A stretch of DNA of 64,000 nt from Macrolepiota albuminosa (GCA_027475525.1 JAMWFC010000100.1:518524-582523), one strand, 5' to 3'. Counted from the stretch's first letter, positions 1-11,329 are shown. The notes: generated by a model from the sequence alone, not told the origin. Made by a program: numbers and translations.

Positions 1-1443
1 TTACCAGAGGATACGCAATCATAGTGAGTTGTTAATTGACAACCAGGGGGTAGCCTTTGAAGGGCGTGAGGGTGTAATGCCTGTCAATGAGATGCGGTGA
101 CAATTTGTGGCTCAAACAGCTGAACCAGACAAAGGTCCGGGTGGTAGTGATAATAGTAGTAATCACTACAAATGGAGGGAGCCAAGTCATTGCAATAATG
201 ACAGTGGAGATCGTGGTTGCAAAAATAATGATCGAGACGATAATAATCGTTGTGATAGTGGCAGGCAGGTTGGTGGATTACCAGCAGAGCAACAAGTGAG
301 GCAACAGCCCACCCCATGGCTGGAAAGAGTGGCCAATGAGCACCTGTTTCGCAGTCCCCAGGCATTTTTAATGCCTGCACCTCATGAATTGCATGAAACT
401 ATGCCAGGAATGAATGAAGCGGTCAGGATCCATATGGATCATATGCATGACCGTCTCACTCATCTGGTGGATGACTCCCTTGGAGTCAGGTTTAAATTTC
501 CTGCTGGGGTAAGTTCCCGCAAATCCAATGGTAAACACATATGTGCATACACCGGAGGACATAGGTTCTCCCAACTGGAGGACTGGGCCATGGACGTTTG
601 CTACCACCTGGCAGCCTGCTGCTATGGTGGAGACAACATGGACCAGGAAAGGATATTTGTGCTACACAAATTTATGGAGGGAGAGGCTCAGAATTGGTTC
701 CGTTGCCATGTCCTCCACATTAATTGTGACAAACCGCATTGGACATTTAAAGAAGTCCTGATAGGACTGTATAATCGTTTTGTCAATGCTGCTATGATGC
801 AGGAAGCTTGTGATGCCTTTAAAAAGGCAGTGTATGATGCTAAGACTGGCGTCCAGACCTTTTATGATGACCTGGTGGGTCATGCACAGAATATGGCCGT
901 CTATCCAGACGAATATACTATTTGCAAGACATTCCTGGATAGAATACCCACAGACATGAGGAGGGCGTTAATATGCGACAACAATTTGTCTCCAGAGGTC
1001 AATACTGTGACCAAATTCTTGGCATATGCCATCCGCTATGAGCAGTTGACACGGACTGCGAACCATTATGAGCAGTGGAGTTCACGCTGAGGAACTGTGA
1101 ACCATCAGGCAGTGAAGGTGGGAACCTTCCTGGCCAAATGGATGGAGATGGAGAACAATTGCAATCCGCAATTTGTTGTCCGTAAGACAATTCCTGGAGG
1201 ACAACAGCCTCGATCAAAGCTTGCTGGACAATTGCCAGCGAAGGATAGTTGACCCTTTTCAGGTCAGAACCAAGTAGCAACAAGAGGGGTGGTAGCGCCT
1301 GCAGCATGTATGGCGAGCAAACCCGCTGGGGCTCCAGGAGCAGCCCAGAGAAGGCCTGCCAGAGATCCCTCAGCGTGCTACAATTGTGGCAGGAGCAGGC
1401 AATTCACTAAGGAATGTCCCGCCCCTCCTAAGGCACACATCTG
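1..1443 (+). pseudogene. gag: Element A gag (capsid and CCHC region), degraded
   Basis: Retrotransposon Gag polyprotein, which forms the virus-like particle and binds the RNA. The capsid-like region (about 360-1090) aligns with the gag of B and C: a segment around EDWAMDVCYHLAAC, then a WTFKEV and LYNRFV block, then a YDDLVGHAQNMAVYPD block. An in-frame TGA at 95-97 replaces the tryptophan seen in C, so the frame really begins upstream of the window. A knuckle at 1378-1425 reads C-x2-C-x4-Q-x4-C, with the zinc-binding histidine replaced by glutamine. The frame is interrupted after 1090. A real gag-derived sequence, not functional as it stands. Confidence 0.8.
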
Positions 1444-1530
1444 AGCAGCCCATATGGCTGCAGCACCAAGCGATGTCGTCAGTGACAACAAGGACAATGA
1501 GATTGTCGACAAAGTGAAGGAGGAGCGCCG

Positions 1531-2199
1531 CAAGTAGAGGCTGACAGTTCGGAAGTGGATGACACCAAGAGCGGCCAGATTGATGGCAATGAATACATCA
1601 CAGTGGACATGTATGACAGCGACTATTATGCTTGTGAGGACAAGGAAGAACACCTGTTTGCACTGACTGAGTGCTGTGAAGATCAGCGTGTCCAAATGAG
1701 ACGTGTAACCCTGCAGAAAGCAACTAATAAGTTGCAGAGGCCACGCTATACTCCTGAGAAAAAGGAGTGCCTGGTCATGTACGTTGATGTCAATGGACAT
1801 CTGGCATGAACGTTGTGGGACTCAGGGAGTACCACTACGGGCATTACGCCCCAGTTTGCTCATGTCAACGCAATTCGCATTGATGAACTGGAGGAGCCAT
1901 TGATGCTCCAGCTGGGGACTGTAGGGAGTTGCACCATGGTGCAGTTTGGCGCAGAAGTGACAATAAAGACATCAGGGACGTCGACAAAAGAATATGTGCA
2001 TATAGCAAATTTTGATCACTACAACATGATCATTGGTACGCCGTTCATGCGTAAGAACAAGGTGTTGCTGGAATTCGTGAACAACATGGTCATTGTGAAT
2101 GGTACGCCTTTGAAGGCGGAGAAAGTCATGTTAAACAACATAGATGGTCGTTTGAGGTGCTATCGCACAACTGAAAAGCGGCGTGATAAATGCAACTGA
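1531..2199 (+). pseudogene. Element A aspartic protease, interrupted
   Basis: Retroviral-type aspartic protease, which would cut Gag-Pol into mature proteins. The active-site loop WDSGSTTTGITPQF is intact at about 1815-1857, and the flap-region stretch FDHYNMIIGTPFM lies near 2010-2050, as in B and C. An acidic, Tyr-rich spacer (1555-1800) precedes it, also shared with B and C. A TGA at 1807-1809, just before the catalytic loop, separates the spacer from the protease. The enzyme would work as a homodimer inside the particle. Family assignment is secure from the DSG motif and its place between knuckle and RT. Confidence 0.8.
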
Positions 2200-2309
2200 C
2201 TAGATGGTTGCAGGAGAGCAACTGTACAGGAGGTGGAGGACAAACAGGTCCCACTGAAAAGCCTGCTGGCAGACTTGCCAGCTATACTGATGTCTGAGAA
2301 AGAGTTTCA

Positions 2310-4114
2310 ATGACAAGAGTAGGGGATAGACAAACCGTTGTAAGGTTGAATCTAGGAGATCTCACAGAAGAGCACGTATGTGCCTTATGGGAGCGATTTG
2401 AACCAAAGGTTCAGCCGCGTATAGCACACGTAGTAAAAGGGAAAGGTAAGGCTGTGAGCCTTACAGAGGAAGATATTCCTCGACTGCACCAGCAATGGCA
2501 ACAGGAGTTTGCTGATATTGTCAATGGAACAAAGGAGGAGCTTCCTCCGTGGTGGGAGGTTGACCATGAGATTAACCTCATTGACAATATTAAGCAGTAC
2601 AAGTATCATCTGCCTCGCTGTCCGCAAGCACTACAGGATCACCTTCATGAAAAGATGAATAGATACATAAACACAAAGTGGTGGGAACCATGACCAGCGG
2701 TGCAAGCTGCACCATTACTTTGTATTTCCAAGAAGGATGGGATGTTAAGGACTGCATTGGATGCATGACAGCACAATGATAATACAGTCAAGGATGTGAC
2801 ACCTCTTCCAGATCAGGAAGTAATATGAGAAGATGTTGTGACAGCAAAGTATAGGTTAAAAATCGACCTCACAGATGCGTACAAACAGGTTTGCATACAC
2901 AAAGAGGATATACCAAAGATGCTGTTCTCGTCCCTGATGGGGACGTTTGTGAGTAATATCATGCAGATTGGTGATTGTAATGCACCAGCGACATTTCACT
3001 GTTCTCGTCCCTGATGGGGACGTTTGTGAGTAATATCATGCAGATTGGTGATTGTAATGCACCAGCGACATTTCAGAGGTTGATGACCTCAATCTTCCGA
3101 GATGTAATTGGGAAGTTTATGCACGTCTATTTAGACAATATATTCATCTTTTCTGACTCCATTGAGGAGCATGAGCAGCACCTACAAGTTGTATTTGAAT
3201 GACTACGGAAGGCCAGCCTCTATCTCAAATGGAAGAAGTGCAAGTTGTATGCAACTAATATCAACTGTCTTGGTCACGTCATTGACAAGAAGGGTATTCA
3301 CCCGGACACGGATAAGCTCGACCAAATTCGAGAGTGGCATACTCCATGCACATATAATGATATCCAACGATTCATTGAACTTGTAAACTATATTGGCAAC
3401 TTTTTGCCAGACATCATGGCCTATACAGGGCCACTAATGGCCATGACCCAGAATGGGTCCCCTTTTCACTGGAGACCGCGGCATCAGTGGTGTTTTGAGA
3501 TGATTAAGCGCATATGTGCAAAGACGCCAGTCATCCAGCCAATTGATCCACGCATCAACGAGCCCATCTGGCTCATATGCGATGCATTGAAGACTGGGGT
3601 TGGGGCCATGTTTGGCCAAGGTAAAACATGGCAGACTTGCCAACCAGCAGGATTTATGTCCCGTAAATTCACTGCTGCTCAGCAGAATTATGCTGTACAT
3701 GAGTTAGAAACACTTGCTATCCTGGAAGCCCTCCTAAAATGGGAGGATAAACTGATGGGATATAAGATCCATGTCATTACAGATCACAAAGCACTAGAGT
3801 TCTTCAAGACTCAGGTGCACCTATCTCCGCGACAATGTTGCTGGATTGACTACATGTCGTGGTATCAGTTCGACATCACCTATGTAAAAGGTGAATTGAA
3901 CAAAGTCACAGATTGCCTGTCTCAATATTTTGAGAGTGATACTCGAGATGACGTCCATGACACGCATGACTATGTCCAGGCGGACAAACGTATTGACCCA
4001 GAGGGTGAAGATTTGCCCCTGCATTGGTTCCACAAAATCAGAGATCATAGGGTTGAGCTACGCATTATGCAAGCACAGGAAACACGTCGTAGTAAGCAAC
4101 TGCACGAACAGTGA
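2310..4114 (+). pseudogene. Element A reverse transcriptase and RNase H, interrupted
   Basis: Pol segment that copies element RNA into DNA and degrades the RNA strand. A pre-RT block (2310-2693) is followed by RT palm sequence and the catalytic variant YLDN near 3130-3141, where YLDD is usual. RNase H and the connection segment run through 3245-4114, with the ITDHKALEFF and WIDYMSWYQFDITYVKG blocks. A 77-base tandem duplication at 2922-3075 shifts the frame by two bases; ignoring one copy puts the upstream and downstream segments in the same frame. Several stops remain (for example after 2690 and near 2765-2830), and the altered YLDD aspartate suggests an inactive enzyme. Confidence 0.85.
2922..3075. 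repeat. 77-base direct duplication 1 (element A RT)
   Basis: Two exact adjacent 77-base copies (2922-2998, 2999-3075). Dropping one restores a common RT frame. Probably an assembly overlap. Confidence 0.95.
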
Positions 4115-4138
4115 GAAGCTTGCGATATTGAAGCCCAG

Positions 4139-5235
4139 GTGCTGGTGGATCATGAGGCCCCTCAGCCAAGTGAAGAGACGAGGCAAGGGGTGCCTACAAG
4201 AGGTACTGATATGATGCTCCAGCAAGCATTGGAGTCACAGGACCATATTCCTGCACCGGTTGACTTAGGCAATGCGCAATTCTGCACACATATCCAGCAT
4301 GGATACAAGGATGATAATCTCTTCTTAGAGATTCTGAACAATACCCAAGCACATCCATGCTTCAAGGTGGAGCAGCAGCTTGTCTACCTTACCAGACCCA
4401 TGGGGTCCAAAGTCATCTGCATTTCCCGGGAGAGGTCGTTGATTATGACTATCCTGGACCAGGCCCATAGAGTAGTGGGCCACTTCGGAACTCAGAAAAT
4501 GCTGGACTATGTGCAATGCTGGTACTGGTGGCCACAAATGGCCAAAGAGACGAGCCAATTCTGCTCGACATGTGAGCTATGTCAACAGTCAAAAGTATCA
4601 ACATTGAAGCCACTGGAAAAGCTTCATTCACTACCTATACCAGTCAAACCCTGGAATTCGATCAGGATGGACTTTATAGGTCCGTTCCTCAAGTTGAAAG
4701 GCTTTAACTACCTTTGGGTAGTGATCTGCAGAATGACCGGTATGGTCCATCTCATTCCAGTGAGAACCACCATGACAGCGTCAGACTTGTCGTAGATCTA
4801 TCTCAAGGAGATAGTGTGCTTCCATGGATTGCCAAGCTTGATTGTAAGCAATCGAGATGCTAAGTTCACTTCCAAATGGTGGAAGGAGCTGCACAAACTG
4901 CTAGGAGCAAAGTTGCTCATGTCGATGTTGTTTCATCTGCAAATGGATGGTCAAACTGAATGCACAAATAGAAATATCACGCAAATACTGTGAGCGTTCG
5001 TATGTCCTGATCAGAAGGACTGGGTGGATAGATGTCCACTCGTGGAATTTGTGATAAACGCGAGCATATCAGAAACCACAGGGTATTCACCCTTTGAACT
5101 CAACAATGGCTACATGCCATCCATGATTCGTGAACTTTGTACGGACAAAGCTATTCATGTGGGAGTAAAGCAGTTTGTGTGCAATGCGCTAGGGAACTTG
5201 GCAGATGCCCATGATGCAATTGTGTCGCAGTATAA
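4139..5235 (+). pseudogene. Element A integrase, C-terminus deleted
   Basis: Integrase, which inserts the DNA copy into the genome. The HHCC zinc domain is visible at about 4455-4590 (AHRVVGHFGTQKM, then CSTCELC). The catalytic core has MDFIGPF for the first Asp, VSNRDAKF for the second, and MDGQTECTNR with the glutamate. Stops fall near 4795 and 4990. Compared with B and C, the C-terminal part, including the chromodomain-like tail, is missing: sequence passes near 5235 directly into the third ORF. The deletion is shared by neither other copy. Confidence 0.8.
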
Positions 5236-6284
5236 TGGCCTATTGGGGGCCGCAAAAGAGTGTTCAGAGCTGGCAAGGCTCTAGTGGAGGGGGGAGACCC
5301 CCGAATATACAGACGCGAGATTATCAATACCAGGGGCAGCTGCCATATCCGGCGGCAAGCCAGTTTCAGTCAGCGGGCATGGCCTATCCAGGCCGCAAGG
5401 AGCCGCTTCCATACCAGACACCCCTCCACTCGCAAGAGATGGAGGTTGATGACAAAGGGCGCTATGGGTGCCTGGAGAACAGCATGCGCTGTGAGCACTA
5501 TTACCAGGAACCATCATCATGCTCGTCTGCATTGAATCCAATGTATGCGGGTGTGGTGATGGGGCTGCCGTCAGTGCCATGAGTGCATCGGCCCGTGGCA
5601 GAGTCGTATGTGGAGCCTGCACCACAAGCGCAGAAGTTAGCAGTGCCAGACGTACTGTTGGGCAGATTGGAAGCAGTGGGACAGCCAGTCCCTGCAACTG
5701 CATCCTTCCTGCAGGACAGTCTGGCCATGATGGTGATGGAGGGATTGCTTGACCAGATCAAGCTGATGAAGAGGCAGCACGTCGCAGCACTGGAACAGAT
5801 CAAACATGCATCTAAGTGCAAAGTGTCTACATTTGAGGAACCGACCGCCGAGGTCAAGAGGGCTAAATATCAGCCCAGTCAACCGGTCAAACCTCCATGG
5901 GCAAGGATGCCATCAGCCATGCAATTCGCGTGCCTTGAGCAGCCTGCTCAGCCCATTGCCTTGTCATCACGGTTACCTGATCTGGGCCCTCAGGCCTCCT
6001 CAGAGTTGCTGGCTGCAGTCAGTGAACTCCTGGCAGGCCTGTCCCTGGGTCAGCGGGAAACCGCATTGTCTCAGGCTCCACCTATGGGGCCCAAAACCGT
6101 CGCTGTGGTGCCAAGAGCACCTGTTACCGTCATCTCTTGTGCTGAGCCTGGAGGGAGAACTCTGGCGCAAAATATGCTGCCCCTCTGGTGGCTCAGCCAC
6201 CATTTGAATATTCCGCCCTGGCCAAGTCGGGGTCTGCACGCCAACATCAAGGCTGTAAGCCTCCTCTTGATGCCTCCAAGCTGA
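5236..6284 (+). pseudogene. Third ORF of element A, N-terminal half (family unknown)
   Basis: I do not recognise this protein family. It lies after integrase on the same strand. The first part is rich in Gln, Pro, Gly and Tyr (around WQGSSGGGRPPN), and matches the Gln/Pro/Met-rich start of the equivalent ORF in B (28967-29473) and C (23792-24113). The next part, about 5640-5900, looks helical (VMEGLLDQIKLMKRQHVAALEQI) and aligns with B and C just as well. One in-frame TGA at 5580-5582 interrupts it, and a frame change near 6190-6284 joins it to the second half. No signal peptide or membrane segment is visible. Confidence 0.65.
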
Positions 6285-8134
6285 AGGTGATAGAGTTCCC
6301 AGCTGGCATTCCCGCACAGGCCGGGAAGGTCTCAATGTTATTTTTGTTGCCCGTTACCATGCCTGCACCGCAGGCACACCTTTCCATGGTTAGGGTGGTG
6401 ACCTTGAGGAATCGGCCCATGCCTGGAAAAGGCAAAGCACCTGTGGCCTCCTTATCCGACGAGAGCAACTATGGAGAGTCGAGCTCAGAGCATGAGGAGG
6501 AGGCAGAGGAAGGGGAATTGGCAGCGGACTGATTCCAGTGAGTATTTCACAATAAGTGCATTGCAAAAAAGAAGGCAATTTGCGCCAAGGAGCTGCAGGC
6601 CCTCAAACAGAGGTCTGAGGATGAGTTCTCAGGGAGAATCCCTGATGGATTGGGGGTGAAGGTGTGGGGACCGCTCGATATCAAGCAAACAAACTCGTGC
6701 TTCAAAGGAGCACTCAGCCACTGCACTTATGATTTGTATTATTTGAATACCGTGCTGTTGGGAGCCGAGGCCAATCGGGCAGCGGCATATGAGTTCTCTT
6801 CTGGGCACCGTGCTGGCATTCCTGCCAGCGTTATTTACAAGTATTCCCCTTGCGGTCTCCCCCGCACTCCATTAGAGCTGGATCAGCTTTACAAATACTA
6901 CTCGAACAACCATGCTCCCCGTCGCAAACAAATTGCCACCTACCTCCTCATCACAGAGCTTCAGATGTTTGCTCAGCAAACTGATGAGTCACTACATGAC
7001 CAAACAATGATGCTCCTGATGAAGGACCCGCAATACCAGAACCTTGTCAGCCCAATTCAGGGGGCTGATGACCTTGCTCTTGTTGAGTGCCGACACATTC
7101 CAGGGCGCTTTCTACGCACAAAAGAAGACGGCTTGACTGTGCTGCATGTAATGCATGCTCAGGACCCATCCACACCATTTGACCTAGATCAGCTTGCGCA
7201 GTACGCACTGATCTTTGGTCGTCCTGGTTTGGAAAATACTTATCAAGGCATTGCAGTCGATCATGCCTACCGCATGCACTGGCAAACCCTCTTCAGGTTC
7301 GCCTTATGCCAAGCTCTTTGCACTAACAGCGCAGCCAAGCCTGTGATTGTGCGGCGCATGACCCTTGTCATGGCCTGCCCGGGTTTGTACCGCAAGGCTA
7401 TCGCCTCTTATAATGCCATGTTCCCTGACCAGCCGTTTGAGCCCCAGAGAGGGCCCCAGCTGGAACTTCACCCCGTGCACATACCAGACGACTTTGCACG
7501 GAACTTCTCAGACAACGACACGTTATGCATCTTATTACACAATCGTATACCTGCTGACTGGGTGGACCATGCATATACCTACAGAGTGGTCTTCCTGGAA
7601 CAGCAGTTCCACGCCCCCACGATGTCTATGGACATCTTCTGCCAAATCGACAACAAGCGCATGGAGCGCTTGAATGAATACGGTACCCCTCCTGCAATCC
7701 CACAATGGGATGGATGGCGGGAGATGACCAAAGATGATCATTATCGGCTTATGTTCAAGCATGACAAGGAAAGTCGTCTTCCTGAAAACCCTGAGGCCAA
7801 TGGCCTCTACTATCTCATTGGCATGGACCTGAACCAGGTCAGCCTCCTAAAATGCATGGCAGTGCATGACATGCCTGCAGCCAACATGGACCCAAGCCAG
7901 ATCAATCTCATACCATGCATGGCAGCGCATGGTACACTACCCACCAATGCTTCAGCGATTAACATTGCACTAACTGATTCTATGGTGGTAGACATGCCTG
8001 TAGTTGAGGGGTCTATCACCCCACTGAGGACAGAATTGGCGCCTCCCCCTCCCACAATTAACGTCACACTGGAGGAGGAGTCAATGGTGACTGAGACGGG
8101 TGCAGGTGTGGGAGCATTGTCAGACGGGTCCTAG
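6188..8134 (+). pseudogene. Third ORF of element A, conserved C-terminal half (unknown family)
   Basis: This is the best-preserved copy of the unknown third protein. One frame runs from 6188 to the stop at 8134, interrupted only by two TGA codons near 6530-6541; the last 494 codons are uninterrupted. An acidic stretch (SSSEHEEEAEEGE) precedes a Lys-rich segment, then the conserved landmark GRIPDGLGV, and further landmarks HAYRMHWQTLF, CPGLYRKAIASYN and IPADWVDHAYTY. All four recur in B and the later ones in C. The tail carries loose repeats of a CMAVHDMP/CMAAHGTLP type. No catalytic or binding motif is recognisable, and no transmembrane segment is seen. Preservation across three diverged elements argues that it is a genuine element gene. 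Confidence 0.75.
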
Positions 8135-8494
8135 ACCCATAATTTGTTGTGTAGGTACCTCCGAGTAATTCACTCAAAACATTCCAGCTGATACACACTC
8201 CAGAGTCGCATGTAGATACAGCAGACCCAGAGGAGGGGTTACTCAAATTTTGTTTTTTTATTTTTATATATATATATATTCATACTGCATCTACTGCTGG
8301 CACAACATGCGCACCTGTCTAATAAGGACTGATTCTTATTGTGTCTAGATGACACATCTACGCTGCAAATAAATGCTAATGTCTTGCAGCAATGCAATAC
8401 GCGTGTTATTCATCTGTTGTTTGCACTATCGTGCACCCTACATCTCGCTCCAACTCCCTTCCTAAGACCGAGTATTTGGTCTCATTGGGGGGTA
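8135..8494 (+). promoter_or_regulatory. Element A 3' untranslated region with hairpin and polypurine tract
   Basis: About 360 bases between the third-ORF stop and the 3' LTR hold no gene. A run of T and TA dinucleotides lies at 8250-8280. A hairpin (AGACC...GGTCT) at 8465-8482 precedes the polypurine tract at 8487-8492 (six G). Two bases (TA) separate the tract from the LTR start TGTAATGG. Element B has the same order of hairpin, G6 and a YA dinucleotide before TGTAA. The tract would prime plus-strand DNA synthesis. Confidence 0.65.
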
Positions 8495-8667
8495 TGTAAT
8501 GGAGTCACACATATTACTAGCGTCAACATTGTTATAATTATTCAGTAGAGTATTATGTAAGACAACATCTTGTTTTCACTCTAGTACTAGTCAAATCCAA
8601 TACTGCGGTCTGATTTAGCACTGTGTGATACACACAAGATAGTTCTAACTCGTAACTCCAGGTTACA
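8495..8667 (+). repeat. 3' LTR of element A
   Basis: Starts TGTAATGG directly after the polypurine tract and ends TTACA at the point where element C coding sequence resumes on the other strand (from CCAATGCCG). At about 173 bases it is very short, like the 193-base LTR of B. The partner 5' LTR is outside the window, so the exact ends and the target-site duplication cannot be checked here. Confidence 0.6.
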
Positions 8668-9731
8668 CCAATGCCGTTCATTGTCAACATAAATGAACTG
8701 GGACATAGCTGCACTCAGCTGGGAAAATTGATATCCAAATTATACACCATAAATATAGGCATGGTCAACCCACTCCACTGGAATCTAGTTGTGGAGCATC
8801 ACTCACAGAACATCGTCCTCAGTAATAGCACCAGCTGCATCATCAGAGTAGATTGGCATTATAATGGACACTGCGGTCCATGAGACAGAGACAAATGGCT
8901 TGTCAGAGTGGGCCATGTTAAACTCCTGGACTGTCTTGCAGTACAGTTCTGGCTTAGTAAGCACAAGAGCCATTTGGCAGGCAAAGAAGGACTGTGCCTT
9001 GCCCTGCAGCAACAAGGATCTGGTTAATGCATGACTAAATATAGTCCTCCAATGCATTCGATAGGCCGTATCAAATGCTATACCTGGTATAGCATTGGGC
9101 ATCCCTGGATGCCCAAAATACAATGCACTCTGGGCCTATTTTTCCAGGTCCAGTGTCTTCTCAATCTGTTCAAAACTAACGCCAGCTAGTGTAGTAGTGC
9201 AGTGGCTCCTCCACTCCTTCATATGCACAATCTCTGCAGGCATGGGCAGCAGCAACTTCCTCATCACAGCTGAGTGTCAAATGGAGGGTCCACCTCCTTA
9301 TACTCTGTCTGGGTCAAGACCATTGTCATGGTCTTGTCTTGAGCACTCACATCATATGCAGTGCTCACATGCCTGAACTCCCTGTATAAATGATAACTAG
9401 TGATCTTGTCATCAGCTGGTGCAAATTGGTTGCAGATTAGCTCTACTAACTTGCACAACTGAAGGGGGTTCATAGGAAACCTCTGTGGTACAATCTTTCT
9501 CAGAGGCCCTTTGGTGTTGTCATACCCACTCATATGGGTAGATTTGTATGCATATGCAATGCAAGCTTCATCCCCCACATACATGCTATTATTTGTGGAC
9601 AAATAATAAAAATAGCGGTCCAACCTGCCCTTGAAGAAGGAATTGAGCCTTTCCACTGTTCGATCTGCAAATATTCAAACCTCTAAACTTGTAGAGATGA
9701 CCCCAGTGGCTTCCTTGGAGCACCTCTTCAT
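8668..9731 (-). pseudogene. Element C third ORF, C-terminal fragment
   Basis: Continuation of C's third ORF on the minus strand. It aligns with A at FKGRLDRYFYYLSTNNS (near 9620), FPMNPLQLCKLVELI, the AYRMHW block (near 9050) and the WVDHAY block near 8780. Several frame breaks and stops are present. It ends at 8668 because element A is inserted there, so the last part of the ORF, the polypurine tract and the 3' LTR of C are outside the window. The protein family is unknown. It is a decayed copy, but it shows that the third ORF was already present when C inserted. Confidence 0.7.
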
Positions 9732-10248
9732 TGTCAGGGGACTCCCCATTCCTTTCTTCTTTCACTCTTTATTCCTTCACTCTCCTTTCATTCACTTCCT
9801 TATTTCTTCTATCATTCTCTCATTTTGCTGTTACTACTTTTCCAACACTATCTGTTAGTACTATTCTCAACCTTTGAGGTGCTCTGGTTCTTTAGCTATC
9901 ACTCAGACAAGTGTGGGCCCTTCAGCACCGCTCCAGGCTGCTTAGATAAGCCGGAGTTTGCCTTTCTGACTTCTAAAGTCCGGAGTTTTCCTCCCTTGTT
10001 TGCACACTTGTTTGGTTAGTCAATTTTCGAGTTTTTAAGGTTTTGTTGTACTGTACAGTTGTTTCCCACACTTCAGAGGCCCCAGAAGCGTCCAACCTGG
10101 CATAGGGAATCCCCAGACTTGTTCTCTTTGGATCTCCCTCTGCCAGGTGAGTAGCTACTTGATATTGTCAGTATATATTCTAATACACTTTGGATCTCCC
10201 TCTGCCAGCTGTGTGACTGAGCCACAGCCTCTAGAGGTCGCCCTTACA
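9732..10248 (+). repeat. Solo LTR of the element D family, copy 1
   Basis: A 517-base LTR starting TGTCAGGGG and ending CCTTACA, flanked on both sides by the perfect 5-base duplication TTCAT (9727-9731 and 10249-10253). It matches the LTR at 24362-24956 and, in reverse, the 3' LTR of element D at 61971-62713. No internal element sequence remains, so it is a solo LTR left by LTR-LTR recombination. It interrupts the third ORF of element C. Confidence 0.9.
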
Positions 10249-10379
10249 TTCATGTTGCACTCCAATTCAGCAGCCTTGTTCTTTTGCTTCTTCTGCTTCC
10301 TGATGTTACATGCAATGTGCACTCCCTGCTCATGCTTTGACTCCTCATCAGGAGTAGCCTCATCCAAACTGATGTACGC
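10249..10379 (-). pseudogene. Element C third ORF, short middle fragment
   Basis: A 131-base island of C between the solo LTR and element G. The minus strand encodes an acidic then Lys/Gln-rich stretch (DEATPDEESKHEQG, then RKQKKQKNKAAELE), which matches the acidic and Lys-rich part of the third ORF in A (6480-6620) and B (28000-28170). It joins 22829-24361 on one side and 8668-9731 on the other. Confidence 0.6.
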
Positions 10380-11316
10380 TGATGACGCCCAAAGTTTGGT
10401 CAGTAACAAATATAACTATAGTGTTACCACACCAATTGCTTGCGTTGGGCACGCTATAAGTGATTTGAGGGAGTTCTGGGCAGGTCCCAGAGAACGCGCC
10501 TGTGAAAAAGGTGTAAAGTCGGTAAGGGTGTCGGCAAGTGTCAAGCGCTAAGGTAAGCGCCTAAGAAAAATGCGGTAAGTGAACACAGCAAAAGTGAGCA
10601 GTAAGGATACGGTAAGCTTAGCGAGGTCTAAGCGTCGGTAATGCCTGCTGTAGCTGCAAGGCGCGAAGAGGTCGAAAGCTGGCAATAGTCTGCAACTGCC
10701 GACAAGTGCGACGTTGCCGACCGTAAATGAGACTTTGAGCGAAAGGGAGACTGAAGTAAAGGGGAGCAGGAAACTCTGTACTCGTCTGATGATCATTGTA
10801 CAAGTCGGTAAGTACTTTTATACTACAAAGAGTTTGCCGTTGCCAGTGGCCAAAGAGCAGTAAACTAGAAAATTTTATAAGGGGTAGCTCCAACGGTTTC
10901 AGATCCCTGCCATCCATTCAAGACCCTTAGCGGCGTCAGGCAGCAGATCGTGATGCTAAATCATCAATCCATCATTCTTCTGTCTATCAACATACCTAAG
11001 TGGTGTCGGGTGCCAAATCGGGAGCGCTAAGCAATGTCAGCTGCCAAGGTCAAACGCCAAGCTGTCTGTCGGTTTTGACAGATCATCAATCTTCTCGCCA
11101 AACGCTGTCGTCAGTGACTGATGCCATCTGTCAGTTGTCATTCCTGCTGCCGTCGGCGCTATCATTGATTGGATCTGCTTCTTGCTGTGTCCAGCCATCG
11201 GGAATGGCTTAAAATAGGTAGAACGCATGCGCTAAGTTCGGAACGAGTGCGGCAAGGTTTCCGGAGCCGGTGCCGAGCCTGCCGTTGATGCGCCTAACCT
11301 GTATAGGGTCCTATCA
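10380..11316 (-). repeat. 3' LTR of element G
   Basis: 937 bases, plus-strand ends TGATGACGCCC and GGTCCTATCA; same length as the partner at 21892-22828. The region 10519-10640 is packed with short related words (CGGTAAG, CGGCAAG, CGCTAAG). Open frames of 82 and 99 codons exist on the minus strand in both LTRs but look incidental. Confidence 0.9.
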
Positions 11317-11329
11317 TCTCCCCCCAACT
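11317..11329 (-). promoter_or_regulatory. Polypurine tract of element G
   Basis: On the minus strand the sequence AGTTGGGGGGAGA directly precedes the 3' LTR start TGATAGG. This is the expected site and composition for plus-strand DNA priming, and it fixes the element's orientation as minus. Confidence 0.75.

Larger units (their letters stand above)
1..8667 (+). mobile_element. Element A: Ty3/Gypsy retrotransposon with third ORF (5' end outside window)
   Basis: Gag, CCHC knuckle, protease, RT, RNase H and integrase occur in that order on the plus strand, followed by a long third ORF, a polypurine tract and a 3' LTR ending at 8667. The 5' LTR and gag start lie left of the window. Beyond the LTR the sequence becomes element C third-ORF sequence on the opposite strand, so A is inserted in C. 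Many in-frame stops, a deletion joining integrase to the third ORF, and one 77-base duplication in RT make this copy non-functional. Protein order and sequence match elements B and C, so the three form one lineage. Confidence 0.85.

Noticed and set aside
5236..8134. Third ORF of A/B/C as a retroviral-type envelope gene
   Set aside because: The position fits, but I see no signal peptide, transmembrane span, fusion peptide or furin-like site, so it is kept as an unknown accessory protein.
8250..8290. TA-repeat near 8260 as a promoter TATA box
   Set aside because: It lies in the 3' untranslated region of A with no gene downstream on either strand within reach.
10548..10917. 82- and 99-codon minus-strand ORFs repeated at 22060-22429
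   Set aside because: They lie wholly within the two LTRs of element G, so their repetition is explained by the LTR pair. No domain or start context supports a gene.
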